DNA from: Cladorhizidae sp. MBARI D1340-BT2
Taxonomy: Eukaryota; Porifera; Demospongiae; Poecilosclerida; Cladorhizidae
DNA length: 64,000 nt
Assembly: GCA_028752905.1 (NCBI GenBank)
Contig: JAQNBH010000011.1
Coordinates: 22,848,341-22,912,340 of the forward strand
Reading direction: 5' to 3'
How positions within the stretch are numbered: the stretch's first letter is position 1; every line of letters starts with the position of its first letter. Positions 8,768 through 19,700 of the stretch are shown piece after piece. The position numbers and the translations under genes were made by a program. The notes under the pieces were generated by a model, which worked only from the letters and a program-made list of their open reading frames with translations, was not told the origin of the DNA and ran no database searches.

Positions 8768-10568
8768 AATGATGAGATGCTAAGACTTGTGTGAGCCTGT
8801 TATATACTGCTATCAACCACGTGATACAAGCCACACCCTGGCACATGCATCCAGCATGAGAACCAGATTTGAAAAAAATAGTAAAGATAATAGCAATTAT
8901 AAATGAAATATTATAACAATTCAAAAGAATCAATAAATAAAAATTATAACACCTAAAAAGACATGCTTGATATAACTAAGTTATCTAGTATTTTATATAT
9001 ATCTGTTCATCCTACATTCATAGTTGAACAACTCAATAGCAACAACTCTGTTACAATTTAAAAATTATTTTAAGCAGCAGATAATGCCTTCAATTTTAAA
9101 AAACAGGAACAAGTGTTTGACTATCATTTGCACTCAAAACAATTCTTGTGGTCTGCTTCCAATCAATTGCTTTGGTTATGGTTAATGTGCCGCTCTCTGT
9201 TATCATTTTGGAAAACCTCCCTGCAGTTGGTTTCTAGACATTTAACTTTGTATATATGTTTCTAATTTAGCCATGAGTTGGATTTGCGACCGCCGAGAGG
9301 TTTATAAACACACATGCTTGTTCTAAAAGCAAATGGTGATAATTATAATGTTCCCAGGGAGATAAACCCAATGTTGGGTCCTAGATAATGCTGCTGGCCC
9401 ACTACTCTAGACAAACAAACAACCAGTTCTCTATTACAAATAGTTCTCTATACAACCACGGGTGCACAACGGAGAGGAGGATGTTATGTTGGTCAGTTAT
9501 ATTTGGGGGGGTTTCAAATTATGCTTGTGATTTTTTCTCCTCTTCTTCCCCGATGATGGGCCTCCATGAGGTCCTGATGGGGCTTCTAGCCATCCCATTG
9601 TGCTGCCAGAGTTAGGAAGTGACTCATGAAAACTTATAGTTGCACGTGCACCTACCTAACTAGTTCAGATTTAACTCAAACCACTAATGATGTAGTTCAA
9701 GACAATGCATTTGAAAAGTATTGGACAAATTATGGAGTATGTACGGGCTTAATGTGTTTGGATTCAGATGCAAGTGGGGAGGAGAATACAACTTACACCA
9801 TGAATGATATTAATTTGATCAAATCAACAGTAGGCGTGGTCCCAACTAGCACATGGTATATTATTAATTTCTATTAGCCAGATGAGCGAGAAGGGAAATC
9901 CAAGTAATGAGAATCATTCTGTTGCTCAGCTGTACCATAGATTTACCACCCTTAAATAGAAGAGGAAATTTGTAGCTGCAATCATTACCCACAATAGTAT
10001 CTAAAGACTTACTAGGCTTGCATGAATATTTCTGTTCACATGAAGAATTTGATGCTATATACAGCAAAAATAAACAAGCAAACTTACTTGTCAGTTTATC
10101 TGTTTCTGTGATTGCTGCTGTTTTTAACTGCTTTTCTGTCTTCTTATTCTCATTGACAGGAGCCCACATCAACCAACAAGCATAATTTGATCTTCATACG
10201 AGGCGTGAGTTTTACAATTTACATTAGAATGTTAGCTATCACTAAATATATTGTGGAGGCTAATCAACATTGTTGGTCAGACTTCATTGCTCTTTTATTT
10301 TTCTGATTTATACTCATGTGTGCGTATTCCAGAACCATATATTATATATTACCATAGAACCATGTCTATTATAGTGGAACCCTCAATTTGGGGAACATCT
10401 ACAATCTGTAATCCCTCTTTACATGCAGTCTACAATGTAACAGTTACATGTATTTGTAATGGTGCAGCTGGAGCCAATGGGGCACTGCAGGCATACATGA
10501 TTTACTTTATCACTAATTCAGGGATTAAGAGTTTTGATCTATATACACTATATAGTGAGGGACCCATA

Positions 10569-10952
10569 TGTTAGGGACCTTGTTAGGTAACACCCTAACA
10601 GCCCTAACAACACAGGAGCAACCTGCAGATGTTAACCTGCAGAAAGCTCACGAACAAACTGTTGACCTCAAAGTTGACCACACTTATGTTAATAGCCGCA
10701 TGCATAAACAAATACACAGCTGCTACTTGTATTCCATTGGATAGTCAATCAACCACATGCATGTATTTTACCTTATATGGTCATGTCCCTGGGGGGGAGG
10801 CCAGCCTAGTTAAGGGCAGCCTCCCTCTGGACAGATTATTCGGTCTTGAGTTGTGTCTTGTCGAAGTGAATAAAGTTGTTATTACTAGTTGCCTAAAGCA
10901 CTAAGTGTGTAAAGCCTTAGCTAGACTGTTAGGGGTGGTGCATACCCTAACA
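10569..10952 (+). mobile_element. Solo LTR of a retrotransposon with 5-bp target duplication
   Basis: A 384-bp segment begins TGTTAGGG and ends CCCTAACA, perfect 8-bp inverted ends with the TG...CA rule. It is flanked on both sides by CCATA (10564-10568 and 10953-10957), a perfect 5-bp target duplication. An AATAAA lies at 10869-10874, in the right place for LTR transcript ends and giving a plus orientation. No internal coding region is present, so this is a solo LTR left by recombination. The ends do not resemble the Ty3/gypsy fragment at 46-51 kb, but that element has no defined LTR to compare. Confidence 0.85.
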
Positions 10953-10957
10953 CCATA

Positions 10958-13152
10958 CCATACATATACTTTGGAAGTTGATTGGGATATTGATAAAACA
11001 TCTGGATAAAGTTTCCATGTTTTGAGTAACAGTCTCAAGTAAATTTTGGCAGACATGCATAATGTTGGTTGTTTCATTATTGTACACCACTTACCATTCT
11101 CTCTCACCTAAATATTTTGGCTCAAGAAGAAGTGATAACCAGTCCTCTGATGGCAACTCAAGTAACTGTAAGAAGGATGAAGTTGTTGAGGACACACATT
11201 CACATTCTGATAGTGCAATGCCTAATCAGAATCTTGAAGGATCAATCCAAGTGTTTTTCTGTGAACTTGGATCAGTCAGAGGAGCCGACTACTTCAATGA
11301 AATGTGAAGGCAAGGAAGATACAGCAGCTTATATGTGCAAGGGACATTTGCAGTAGTTAATGACCGGTGGATGATATCATTTCTTGCCAAGAGAAAGATA
11401 ATTACAGACTGAGTCTATTCATGACTGTTGCTTAGTGGCCCTGAATATGTTGCTCTACTGACCGGACCACTTCCTTTTTCAGTTTGAAACGTTCTTGGTG
11501 GCATGATGACTAGAGTTTCCAATTTCATGCAACTCCTTGTCTCAACTTCGACAGTGATTCATGGAAATCCGTGTTTTCTGTTTTCGATAACAGTCATAAT
11601 TCTGCCATAGTTGATTCAATTTAATTTTGTTTGATGTCATTTCTAGTGTTCTCTGATAGGAGGAAGTTAGATTTTTATTTACTGTAGGTAATACCAAGCT
11701 ATGGTCATTAGAAGATGGGTATTAATTGGCTTTTGAGGGTACCATGATTTAATTAACTGGGCTCGAGGAACAATTCCATTCTGCTCAAATGCTAAATATT
11801 CTGCCAGCCTCAGAATCAATTTGAGCCTTTGATCCCACCACAGTGGGAAGCTATGACTGTTTCCACAGATGAGGTGCATTTTTAAGTGACCTTGATGTTG
11901 CTACGTAACTGTATCTTCTAAGAAAATGTGCCAATGTAGATATTCAACATATCAGTGGAGAGCACACAGAATAAGGAATAAGTAACAAAATGGTATAAAA
12001 ATGACCTACACTGAAGTAAGGAAAAAGTTATGGTGTTGGCTTGTGGCTTGGCCCGTTCAGTTAGACAACTTCTGCTGGTCTCAGGCAGTTGTTATGTACC
12101 AGGAGTGCTGCCTTGCCCACTCTGTGTGTCTGCCATCTGATGCCAGGCATGCTGCTCAGCCCATGTGGTTATGGTTAGGCTCCTGCCGATGCATGTATGT
12201 CCTGATGTCCAACACATTGTGTTCATGGGTAGTCACCCATTTGGTGCATTGGGTTAGCATGCTACTTGTGCCTTGCAGAGGTACATATATGCAAGATCTG
12301 CCTCCTAGTGCAATGGGTTGGTACAAGGCTTGTGGACTGTTGCATTGAGTTTTACTTGGCTTGCTGTCTGGCTCATCGAGTACTTTGGCTTATTGCATGG
12401 AGCATTACCTATTTGCACACTTACTTCCTGGCTAGTTGGGTTAAGGCACTGCATGTCATGGGCTTATAGTTTATCTAGGCCAATCTGCCACTGCCTGCAT
12501 ATGAGCATGGTAAAACTTCATCACTGCCACTTGCCTTTGGTGGTGATTGTGCAGCTAACCATCTAACGACAGTCCTAAATCACCACATGATAATTTAGCT
12601 AATTCCGCGAGACAATAATGCTTTAAAGTTACAATTGCACTAACCTAAACCGCCTACAGATTACTGGGGACAATCAATTCTGGTTAAGTTATCAAACAAT
12701 ACGAGAGAATTAAAATCTGCTTTTGTCAATTTTGCTATTAGAAAGTAAACAGAAACAAAGTTCCTTCGATCAAGGACAGATTCCAAGAGCCAGGTAATTG
12801 GCTAACCCTCTAAAAATAGTTTGACATGGTAAGGGTTATGATATGCCTTGGCAGGCTGCCTTAGGCCAAGCAAATTTGGAGTTGATATACTTTGCTTGAT
12901 GTCTAGCTCAGTGAATAGGTACGTGGATATTGCTGACTGTTAATTTGGTGGCTGGCAGCCTACTCTTGTCACATAGGGCGATTGTCTGGCTTGATTCTTG
13001 GCATGTGAGGCTTGCTTACTGGGTAGCAGATGGGATGGTATATATGGCTAACTTTCTTTGCCATGCAGTTTCATACATGGTTAATGGCTTAGAAAATTAG
13101 AAACATACATACTTGTTGCTTAGCTTGGCTTGATGAGTAGTTCATACAGTTG
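10958..13152. other. Anonymous DNA with a TGGCTTG-rich tract; no recognisable gene
   Basis: 11062-11356 holds two overlapping plus frames with a Ser/Asp/Lys-rich look (for example GSRRSDNQSSDGNSSNCKKD), neither linked to a family; a decayed exon is possible. From about 12000 to 13140 the plus strand is strongly biased to TTGGC/GGCTTG/TGCTGG words, like a long-decayed tandem repeat without a fixed period. The same flavour resumes after the hAT element at 15139-15430. I see no promoter, RNA gene or intact domain. Confidence 0.45.
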
Positions 13153-13680
13153 CAGTGTGGTTTGTTGCATAGAGTCCTCGAAACTTCTCAAACTGGCCAC
13201 CAAAAGGGTTCTATTCATAACTATGGCCAATGTTGGACTATCATGGTGCAAGTATGGCCAATTATACTTATCATGGTGCGAGTGTTGTCAACATCTGGTA
13301 AGCAATGTGGTGGAAGGGAAAACTGCAAAAACCAGTCAGCACTAAGATTCTAAAATTGCCCAGGATAAAATCTCACCATAATTATGTGAGGAGGGTGAGG
13401 GTATTTATTCCACGGTTTTGAATTTTCACACTATTTGTCATAACTTTTTTGTTCTCCATTTCTTGTAAGTTATTTTGAGGACAACTGTAGTGCATTTGCT
13501 GCTCTTTCTAAACCTAAAGGTTTGTGCATAGCTACCTTCTAGATCAAGATTTGGTAACTAGATTGCCTCACTTATCTGTGCTTTGAAGTTGAGCTTACAT
13601 GACTTTCCGTGGTTGGCACAATAACTGATGTGAAAATGCATTGACAGAATCAACAAATCATCTGTCACAAGGTGCATGCC
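13153..13680 (+). repeat. Dispersed repeat B, copy 2 (partial)
   Basis: Matches the later part of copies 1 and 3, from the TTGCATAGAGTCCTCGAAAC region through CTAAAGGTTTGTGCATAGCT to the first CACAAGGTGCATGCC of the 48-bp minisatellite, then stops. The minisatellite is missing apart from this one partial unit, and the upstream half is absent. Confidence 0.85.
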
Positions 13681-13883
13681 AGAATCATTGAATTGTTAAG
13701 CTACTGTCTGCCTGGCTAGGCCTTGGCACATTATGCTGGCATAAATTTGAGCATAATAGCTCTCCTTTCCACTTGAGCATAATTGCAAAATATTTGGGCA
13801 TAATGACTCAACAAATGTGCTCAACAAATGTGATTATTACAAAACATAATTATTACAGTTTTAAGAATTGTTAAACTCTAGCA

Positions 13884-14240
13884 TTACTCCCACTCAACGT
13901 AGTCGTGAAGCGCAGATTGCCGAGATTGTGTAAAATGTCTCTCCAAAATTGAAAAAACTCTTTTAGTTGATGCTGAGGATGGCTGAATCAAAATTACTTT
14001 GCTGAATCCCTGACTCCACTATGGCAATGTTCCTTTATTATGCTCCCACCATTCCAAAGGGATCACTTCCCTTGCAAGTACCAGCAGCTAAATAAGATGG
14101 TAGTTCTAGCTTCAAATCAATAATGAGATCATCTCTGAAGAAAGGCAATGCCTTCAATGTGTCTACTGAAGCAGCAGTGACCTTCCCTTCCCTGGATTGA
14201 AAAGGCGAGCACTCTTAAATGCATCCATAATTGGTGTAAA
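13884..14240 (-). pseudogene. hAT transposase C-terminal (dimerisation) domain, broken
   Basis: Minus-strand frames from about 14072 to 13884 read IPLEWWEHNKGTLP, stop, WSQGF, then ILIQPSSASTKRVFSILE and QSALHDYVE. These match the pattern of the hAT C-terminal dimerisation domain: a WW pair, LP.WS, QPSSA.S.RVFS and an AL.DYVE tail. An in-frame TAG interrupts it after GTLP. Upstream similarity (LPSYLAAGTCKG) continues in another frame, showing a frameshift. The N-terminal and catalytic regions are not recognisable. Confidence 0.65.
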
Positions 14241-14394
14241 ATCCTGAAAAACTTCACTTCAAAGTAATGGAAACCCCTTGTACACAGTTGCCAGCACAGC
14301 TCATCCAGTACTGCTCCGGCTGCAGTGCAGTAGCAATCTATTTGCAATGGCAGCTGCATTGGGCCAGTGACGTTGTCATGCCACAGAATCGGAC

Positions 14395-14760
14395 ATAAAC
14401 ATTTATGTATGTGTAAGTGTGATATGTGTAAGTGTTATTATTATTTCCCTGTATCACTCTTAACACTTTGATATCTGTATCACCATTGTATATATAACGG
14501 AGTATACTGGTTCATATACCACTTTACCCTATTCTACTCTCACGCATCTATTTATAACTGTTACCTTATTTGGTCATATTTTAGTTGCCCGGCTGGAGTC
14601 TATTTAAAGACCCAGCCGAGCCCACGTGATTCAGTTCTACTCTATACTTATGCTTAACAATTACTAAGATATTCTTAAGGCCTAAGAACCTTGTATCTGG
14701 GAAGAAGGGGTAATTGTAGAACTCTGGTGGCAGCAATTACCGCTTAACTGAAACCGGGTT
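14395..14760 (+). other. Possible LTR-like insertion nested in the hAT element
   Basis: The segment has an LTR flavour: a TATTTAAAG TATA-like box at about 14602 flanked by GGCTGG and CCAGCC, and CTCTGGTGGCAGCAATTACC near 14731, resembling the primer-binding region after a 5' LTR. I found no second copy, no clear TG...CA ends and no target duplication, so this is tentative. Confidence 0.22.
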
Positions 14761-15435
14761 AGCAACCAAAGCTTAAGGTCGAGGTTGAGCATCCGTTGTG
14801 AGCTGATATTTGTAAGACGCGCACAACAGACGTACTTGAATTGAATTGCAGCAGTTTCGCCTAGAGCAATAGTATCTGTGTCAGTCTCAGACACTGGTAG
14901 TGAAACAGAAGCCATGAAGGCCTGTCAGTCTGTGCATATATTTAACTCAGTCAGCTGTTTGTTTTGGCCACATGGTAGATCACATGACAAGGTCAAAGGT
15001 TAGTTTGCATGAGCATAATGGTTATATTGAGAGCATAATGATAAGGACTAGGAAGCATAATAATATGGTTCTCAGAGCATAGGAGCATAGCATAATAGCT
15101 TAAAAAAATTAGCATATGTGCCAAGGCCTATGTCTGGCTCTATAGTTTTGGTAGATGGCTTGCTGGTTGGAGTGGCAGGTAAATGTTCTAGGCCAGTGCC
15201 CTAGTCCATGAAGCATGTCTCTACAACACAAATCTAAATAATTTTCCTCCTAGGGTTGCCAATAAAGTTAAATACTGCTGGTTGGTCCAGGTCACAGTTA
15301 CACAAGGTAAGCCTGCCTCACAATGGCTAAAGGGTGCTTGGCTGTAGGCATCTGGTACGCAAGACTTGCATTCAATCACTTGCAACTGAATACATGACTT
15401 CTTGCGTGGCATATTGGCTGACTGGATGCCTGACT

Positions 15436-16117
15436 CTCTACACAACCATAGTTAACTGACAATATGGCTCTCAACAAAGCCATAGTTGACTAACAGTTTG
15501 GATCTCAACACAGCCATAGTTGACTGACAGTGTGGCTCTCAACACAGCCATAGTTGACTGACAATATGGCTCTCAATACAGCCATAGTTGACTAACAGTA
15601 TGGCTCTCAACACAGCCATAGTTGACAGACAGTATGGCTCTCAACATAGCCATAGTTGACTGACAGTATGGCTCTCAACACAGCCATAGTTGGCTGACAA
15701 TATGGCTCCCAATACAGCCATAGTTGACTGACAGTATGGCTTCAACACAGCCATAGTTGACTGACAGTATGGCTCCCAACACAGCCATAGTTGACTGACA
15801 GTATGGCTCTCAACACAGCCATAGTTGACTGACAGTATGGCTCTCAACACAGCATAGTTGACTAACAGTATGGCTCTCAACACAGCCATAGTTGACTTCA
15901 GTATGGCTCCCAACACAGCCATAGTTGACTGACAGTGACTCTCAACACAGCAAATGTTGACTAGCTCTCAACACAGCCATAGTTGATTACAGTATGGCTC
16001 TCAACGTTCTCAACACAGCCATAGTGTTGACTGACAGTATGGCTCTCAACACAGCAATAGTTGACTAGCTCTCAACACAGCCATAGTTGACTAAATTATG
16101 GCTCTCAACGCTCTCAA
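15436..16117. repeat. 34-bp minisatellite
   Basis: About 19 imperfect units with the words CATAGTTGACTGACAGTATG and GCTCTCAACACAGC. Several units are shortened, and GCTCTCAAC is locally doubled near the right end (around 16000 and 16105). It abuts the 24-bp array directly. The period is not a multiple of three and no gene is implied. Confidence 0.93.
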
Positions 16118-16153
16118 CATGCGCACCAGAGTTCATGAATTCTGGTGTGCATC
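16118..16153. repeat. Palindromic junction at the start of the 24-bp array
   Basis: 16124-16147 is a near-perfect palindrome (CACCAGAGTTCATGAA meeting TTCATGAATTCTGGTG, one mismatched pair), and weaker pairing extends to 16118 and 16153. The array therefore opens with one inverted unit head-to-head with the first direct unit. Confidence 0.85.
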
Positions 16154-16739
16154 AAGCCATGAACTCTGGTGTGCATCAAGCCATGAACTCTGTTGTGTAT
16201 CAAGCTATGAACTTTGGTCTGTATCAAGCTATATGAACTCTGGTGTGTAGCAAAACATGAATTCTGGTGTGTATCAAGCTATGAACTCCAGTGTCTATCA
16301 AGCTATATGAATTCTGGTGTGTAGCAAGACATGAACTCTGGTGTGCATCAAGCCATGAACTCTGGCGGGTATGAAGCTATGAACTCTGGTCTGTATCAAG
16401 CTATGAACTCGGGTGTGTAGCAAGTTAATAGGTCTGGTGTGTAGCAGTCATGAACTCTGTATCAAGCCATGAAGTCTGGCATCTCAAGCCATGAACTCTG
16501 GTGTGTTTCAAGCCATGAACTCTGGTGTGCATCAAGCTATGAACTCTGTGTGTATCAAGCTATTAACTCTGGTGTGCATCAACCCATGAACTCTGGTGTG
16601 CATCAAGCCATGAACTCTGGTGTGCATCAAGCCATGAACTCTGGTGTGTAGCAAGCCATGAACTCAGGCATGCATCAAGCCAGTAACTCTGGTGGTATCA
16701 AGCTATGAATTCTGGTCTGTAGCAAGACATGAACTCTGG

Positions 16740-19700
16740 TGTGTAGCAGTCATGAACTCCGTATCAAGCCATGAACTCTAGTGTGCAGCAAGCCTTGAAC
16801 ACTGGTGTGTTAAGCCATGTACTCTGGTGTGTACCAAGCCATGAACACTGGTGTGCATCAAGCCAAGAACTCTGGTGTGCAACAAGCATGAACTCTGGTG
16901 TGCATCAAACCATGAACTCAGGAGTGCATCAAGCTATGTACAATGGCATGTAGCAAGCTATGAACTCTGGTGTGTACCAAGCTATGTATGAACTCTGATG
17001 TGTAGCAAGACATGAACTCTGGCGTCCAGCAAGCCAAGAACTCCGGGGTGCATCAAGCCATGAACTCTGGTGTGAAGGAGTCATGAATTCTGTATCAAGC
17101 CATGAACTCTGGTGGCTCGAGCCATGAACTCTGGTGTGCATCAAGCCATGAACTTTGGTTTGCATCGAGCCATGAACTCTGGTTTGCATCAAGCCATGAA
17201 CTCTGGTATGCATCAAGCCATGAACTCATGGTGTGCATCAAGCCATTAACTCTGGTGTGCATCAACCCATGAACTCTGGTGTGCATCAAGCCATGAACTC
17301 TGGTGCGCAACAAGCCATGAACTCTGGTGTGTAGCAAGCCATGAACACTGGTGTGCATCAAGACATGTACTTTAGTTTGCATCGAGCCATGAACTCTGGT
17401 GTGCATCAAGCCATGAACTCTGGTTTGCATCAAGCCATGAACTCTTGTGTGCATCAAGCCATGAACTCTGGTGTGCATCAAGACATGAACTCTGGCTTGC
17501 ATCAAGCATGAACTTTGGTGTGCATCAAGGCATGAACTGTGGTGGGTATCAAGCTATGAACTCTGGTGTGTAGCAAGCCATGAACACTGGTGTGTGTCAA
17601 GCCATGAACTCTGGTTTGCATCAAGTCATGAACTCTGGTGTGCAGCAAGCCATGAACTATGGTGTGTATCAAGCTATATGAACTCTGGTGTGTATCAAAA
17701 CATGAATTCTGCTGTGTATCAATCAAGCTATGAACTCCAGTCTATATCAAGCTATGAACTCGTGTGTGTATCAAGTTATGAGGTCTGGTGTGTATCAAGC
17801 TATGAACTCTGGGGTGTAGCAAGACATGAACTCTGGCGTACAGCAAGACATGAACTCCGGCGTGCATCAAGCTATGAAATCTGGTGTGTATCAAGCTATG
17901 AACTCTGATGTGCAGCAAGACATGAACTCTGGTGTGTAGCAGTCATGAACTCTGTAACTAGCCATGAACTATAGGTGTCTCAAGCCATCAACTCTGGTGT
18001 ATATCAAGCCATGAACTCTGGTGTGCATCAAGCCATGAACTTTGGTGTGCATGGAGCCATGAACTATGGTGTGCATGAAGCCATGAACTCTGGTTTGCAT
18101 CAAGCCATGAACTCTGGTGTGCATCAAGCCATGAACTCTGGCGTGTATCAAGCCATGAACTCTGCTGTGCATCAAGCCATGAACTTTGGTGTGCATCAAG
18201 CCATGAACACTGATGGGTATCAAGCTATGAACTCTGGTGTGTAGCAAGCCTTGAACTCTGGCGTGCAACAAGCCATGAACTCTGGTGTGCATCAAGCCAT
18301 GAACTCTGGTTTGTCAACCCATAAACTCTGGTATGTATAAAGCCATGAACTCAGGTGTGCATCAAGCCATGAACTCTGGTGTGCATCTAGCCAAGGACTC
18401 TGGTGGGTATCAAGCTATGAACTCTGGTCTGTATATGAACTCTCTGTGTACAAGACATGAACTCTGGTGTGTATTAAGCTATGAACTCTGGATTGTATCA
18501 AAGCTTTATGAACTCTGGTGAGTAGCAAGACATGAACTCTGGTGTGCATCAGCCATGAACTCTGGTGGATATCAAGCTATGAACTCTGGTCTGTTTCAAG
18601 CTATGAACTCTGGTGTGTCACAAGCATTGAAGTCTGGTGCGTAGCAGTCATGAACTGTATCATCAAGCCACGGACTCTGGTGTCTCAAGCCATGAACCTT
18701 GGTATACATCTAGCCATCAACTCTGGTGTGCAATAAGCCATGAACTTTGGTGTGCATCAAACCATGAACTCTGGTGGGTATCAAGCTATGAACTCTGGTG
18801 TATAGCAAGCAATGAACTCTGGCGTTCAGCAAGCCATGAACTCTGGCATGCATCAAGCTATGAACTCTGGTGTGTATCAAGCTATGAACTATGGTGTGTA
18901 GCAAGACATGAACTCTGGTGTGTAGCAGTCATGAAATCTGTATCAATCCATGAATTCTGGTGTTTAAAGCCATGAGCTCTGGTGTGCATCAAGCCATGAA
19001 CTTTGTTGTGCATCAAGCCACGAACTCTGGTGTGTACAAAGCGATGAACACTGGTGTGTAGGAAGCCATGAACTCTGGAGTGCAGCAAGCCATCAACTCT
19101 GGTGTGCATCAAGCCATGAACTCTGGTCTGTATCAAGCTATGAACTCTGGTGTGTAGCAAGACATTATTAACTTTGATATGTAGCAGTCATGAACTCTGT
19201 TCAAGCCATGAACTCTGGCATGCAGCAAGCCATGAATTCTGGTGTGTCAAGCCATGAACTCTGGTGTGTAACAACAAGCCATGAATACTGGTATGCATCA
19301 AGCCATGAACTCTAGTGTACATCAAGCCATGAACACTGGTGTGCATCAAGCTATGAACTCAGGTGTGTATCAAGCTATGAACTCTGGTCTGTATCAAGTG
19401 ATATGAACTCTGGTGTGTAGCAAGACATGAACTTTGGTGTGCATCAAGCCATGAACTCTGGTGGGTATCAGGCTATGAACTCTGGTCTGTATCAAGCTAT
19501 GAACTCAGGTGTGTAGCAAGCCATGAAGTCTGGTGTGTAGCAGTCATGAACTCTGTTTCAAGCCATGAACTCTGGTGTCTTAAGCCATGAACTCTGGTGT
19601 ACAGCAAGCCATGAACTCTGGTGTGCATCAAGCCATGAACTCTGGTGCATCAAGCCATAAACTCTGGTGTGCATCAATCAATGAACTCTGGTTTTTCTCA

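Larger units (their letters stand above)
6311..10563. other. Anonymous AT-rich DNA; no recognisable gene
   Basis: No frame above ~110 codons and no domain I recognise. Three weak hints are worth recording. A membrane-helix exon-like segment lies at 6493-6574. A plus-strand stretch near 8038-8149 reads a Pro-rich NTTTPPPPRNGPPIK and ends in a stop, which could be a decayed extracellular exon. A good splice acceptor (long pyrimidine tract then CAG) lies near 10130-10158. None joins into a convincing gene. Poly-T and AT-rich runs are frequent. Confidence 0.5.
13717..15130 (-). mobile_element. hAT-family DNA transposon, degraded
   Basis: Terminal inverted repeats start TAGGCCTTGGCACAT (13717 on) and are mirrored by ATGTGCCAAGGCCTA (ending 15130). 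Flanks TGCCTGGC (13709-13716) and TGTCTGGC (15131-15138) agree at 7 of 8 positions, the 8-bp target duplication typical of hAT elements. AGCATAAT recurs near both ends (13750, 13776; 15012, 15032, 15054). The interior carries a decayed hAT dimerisation domain on the minus strand. The one-base difference in the duplication and the frame breaks indicate an old insertion. Confidence 0.75.

Noticed and set aside
10571..10612. Telomere-like TTAGGG / CCCTAA words
   Set aside because: Only isolated copies, explained by the solo LTR ends and neighbouring LTR sequence.
11062..11356. Ser/Asp-rich host gene exon
   Set aside because: Two overlapping frames, no splice partners, no recognisable domain; mentioned only in the regional note.
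15641..15922. Minus-strand frame in the 34-bp minisatellite
   Set aside because: Pure tandem-repeat sequence with no domain; continuity depends on chance indels.
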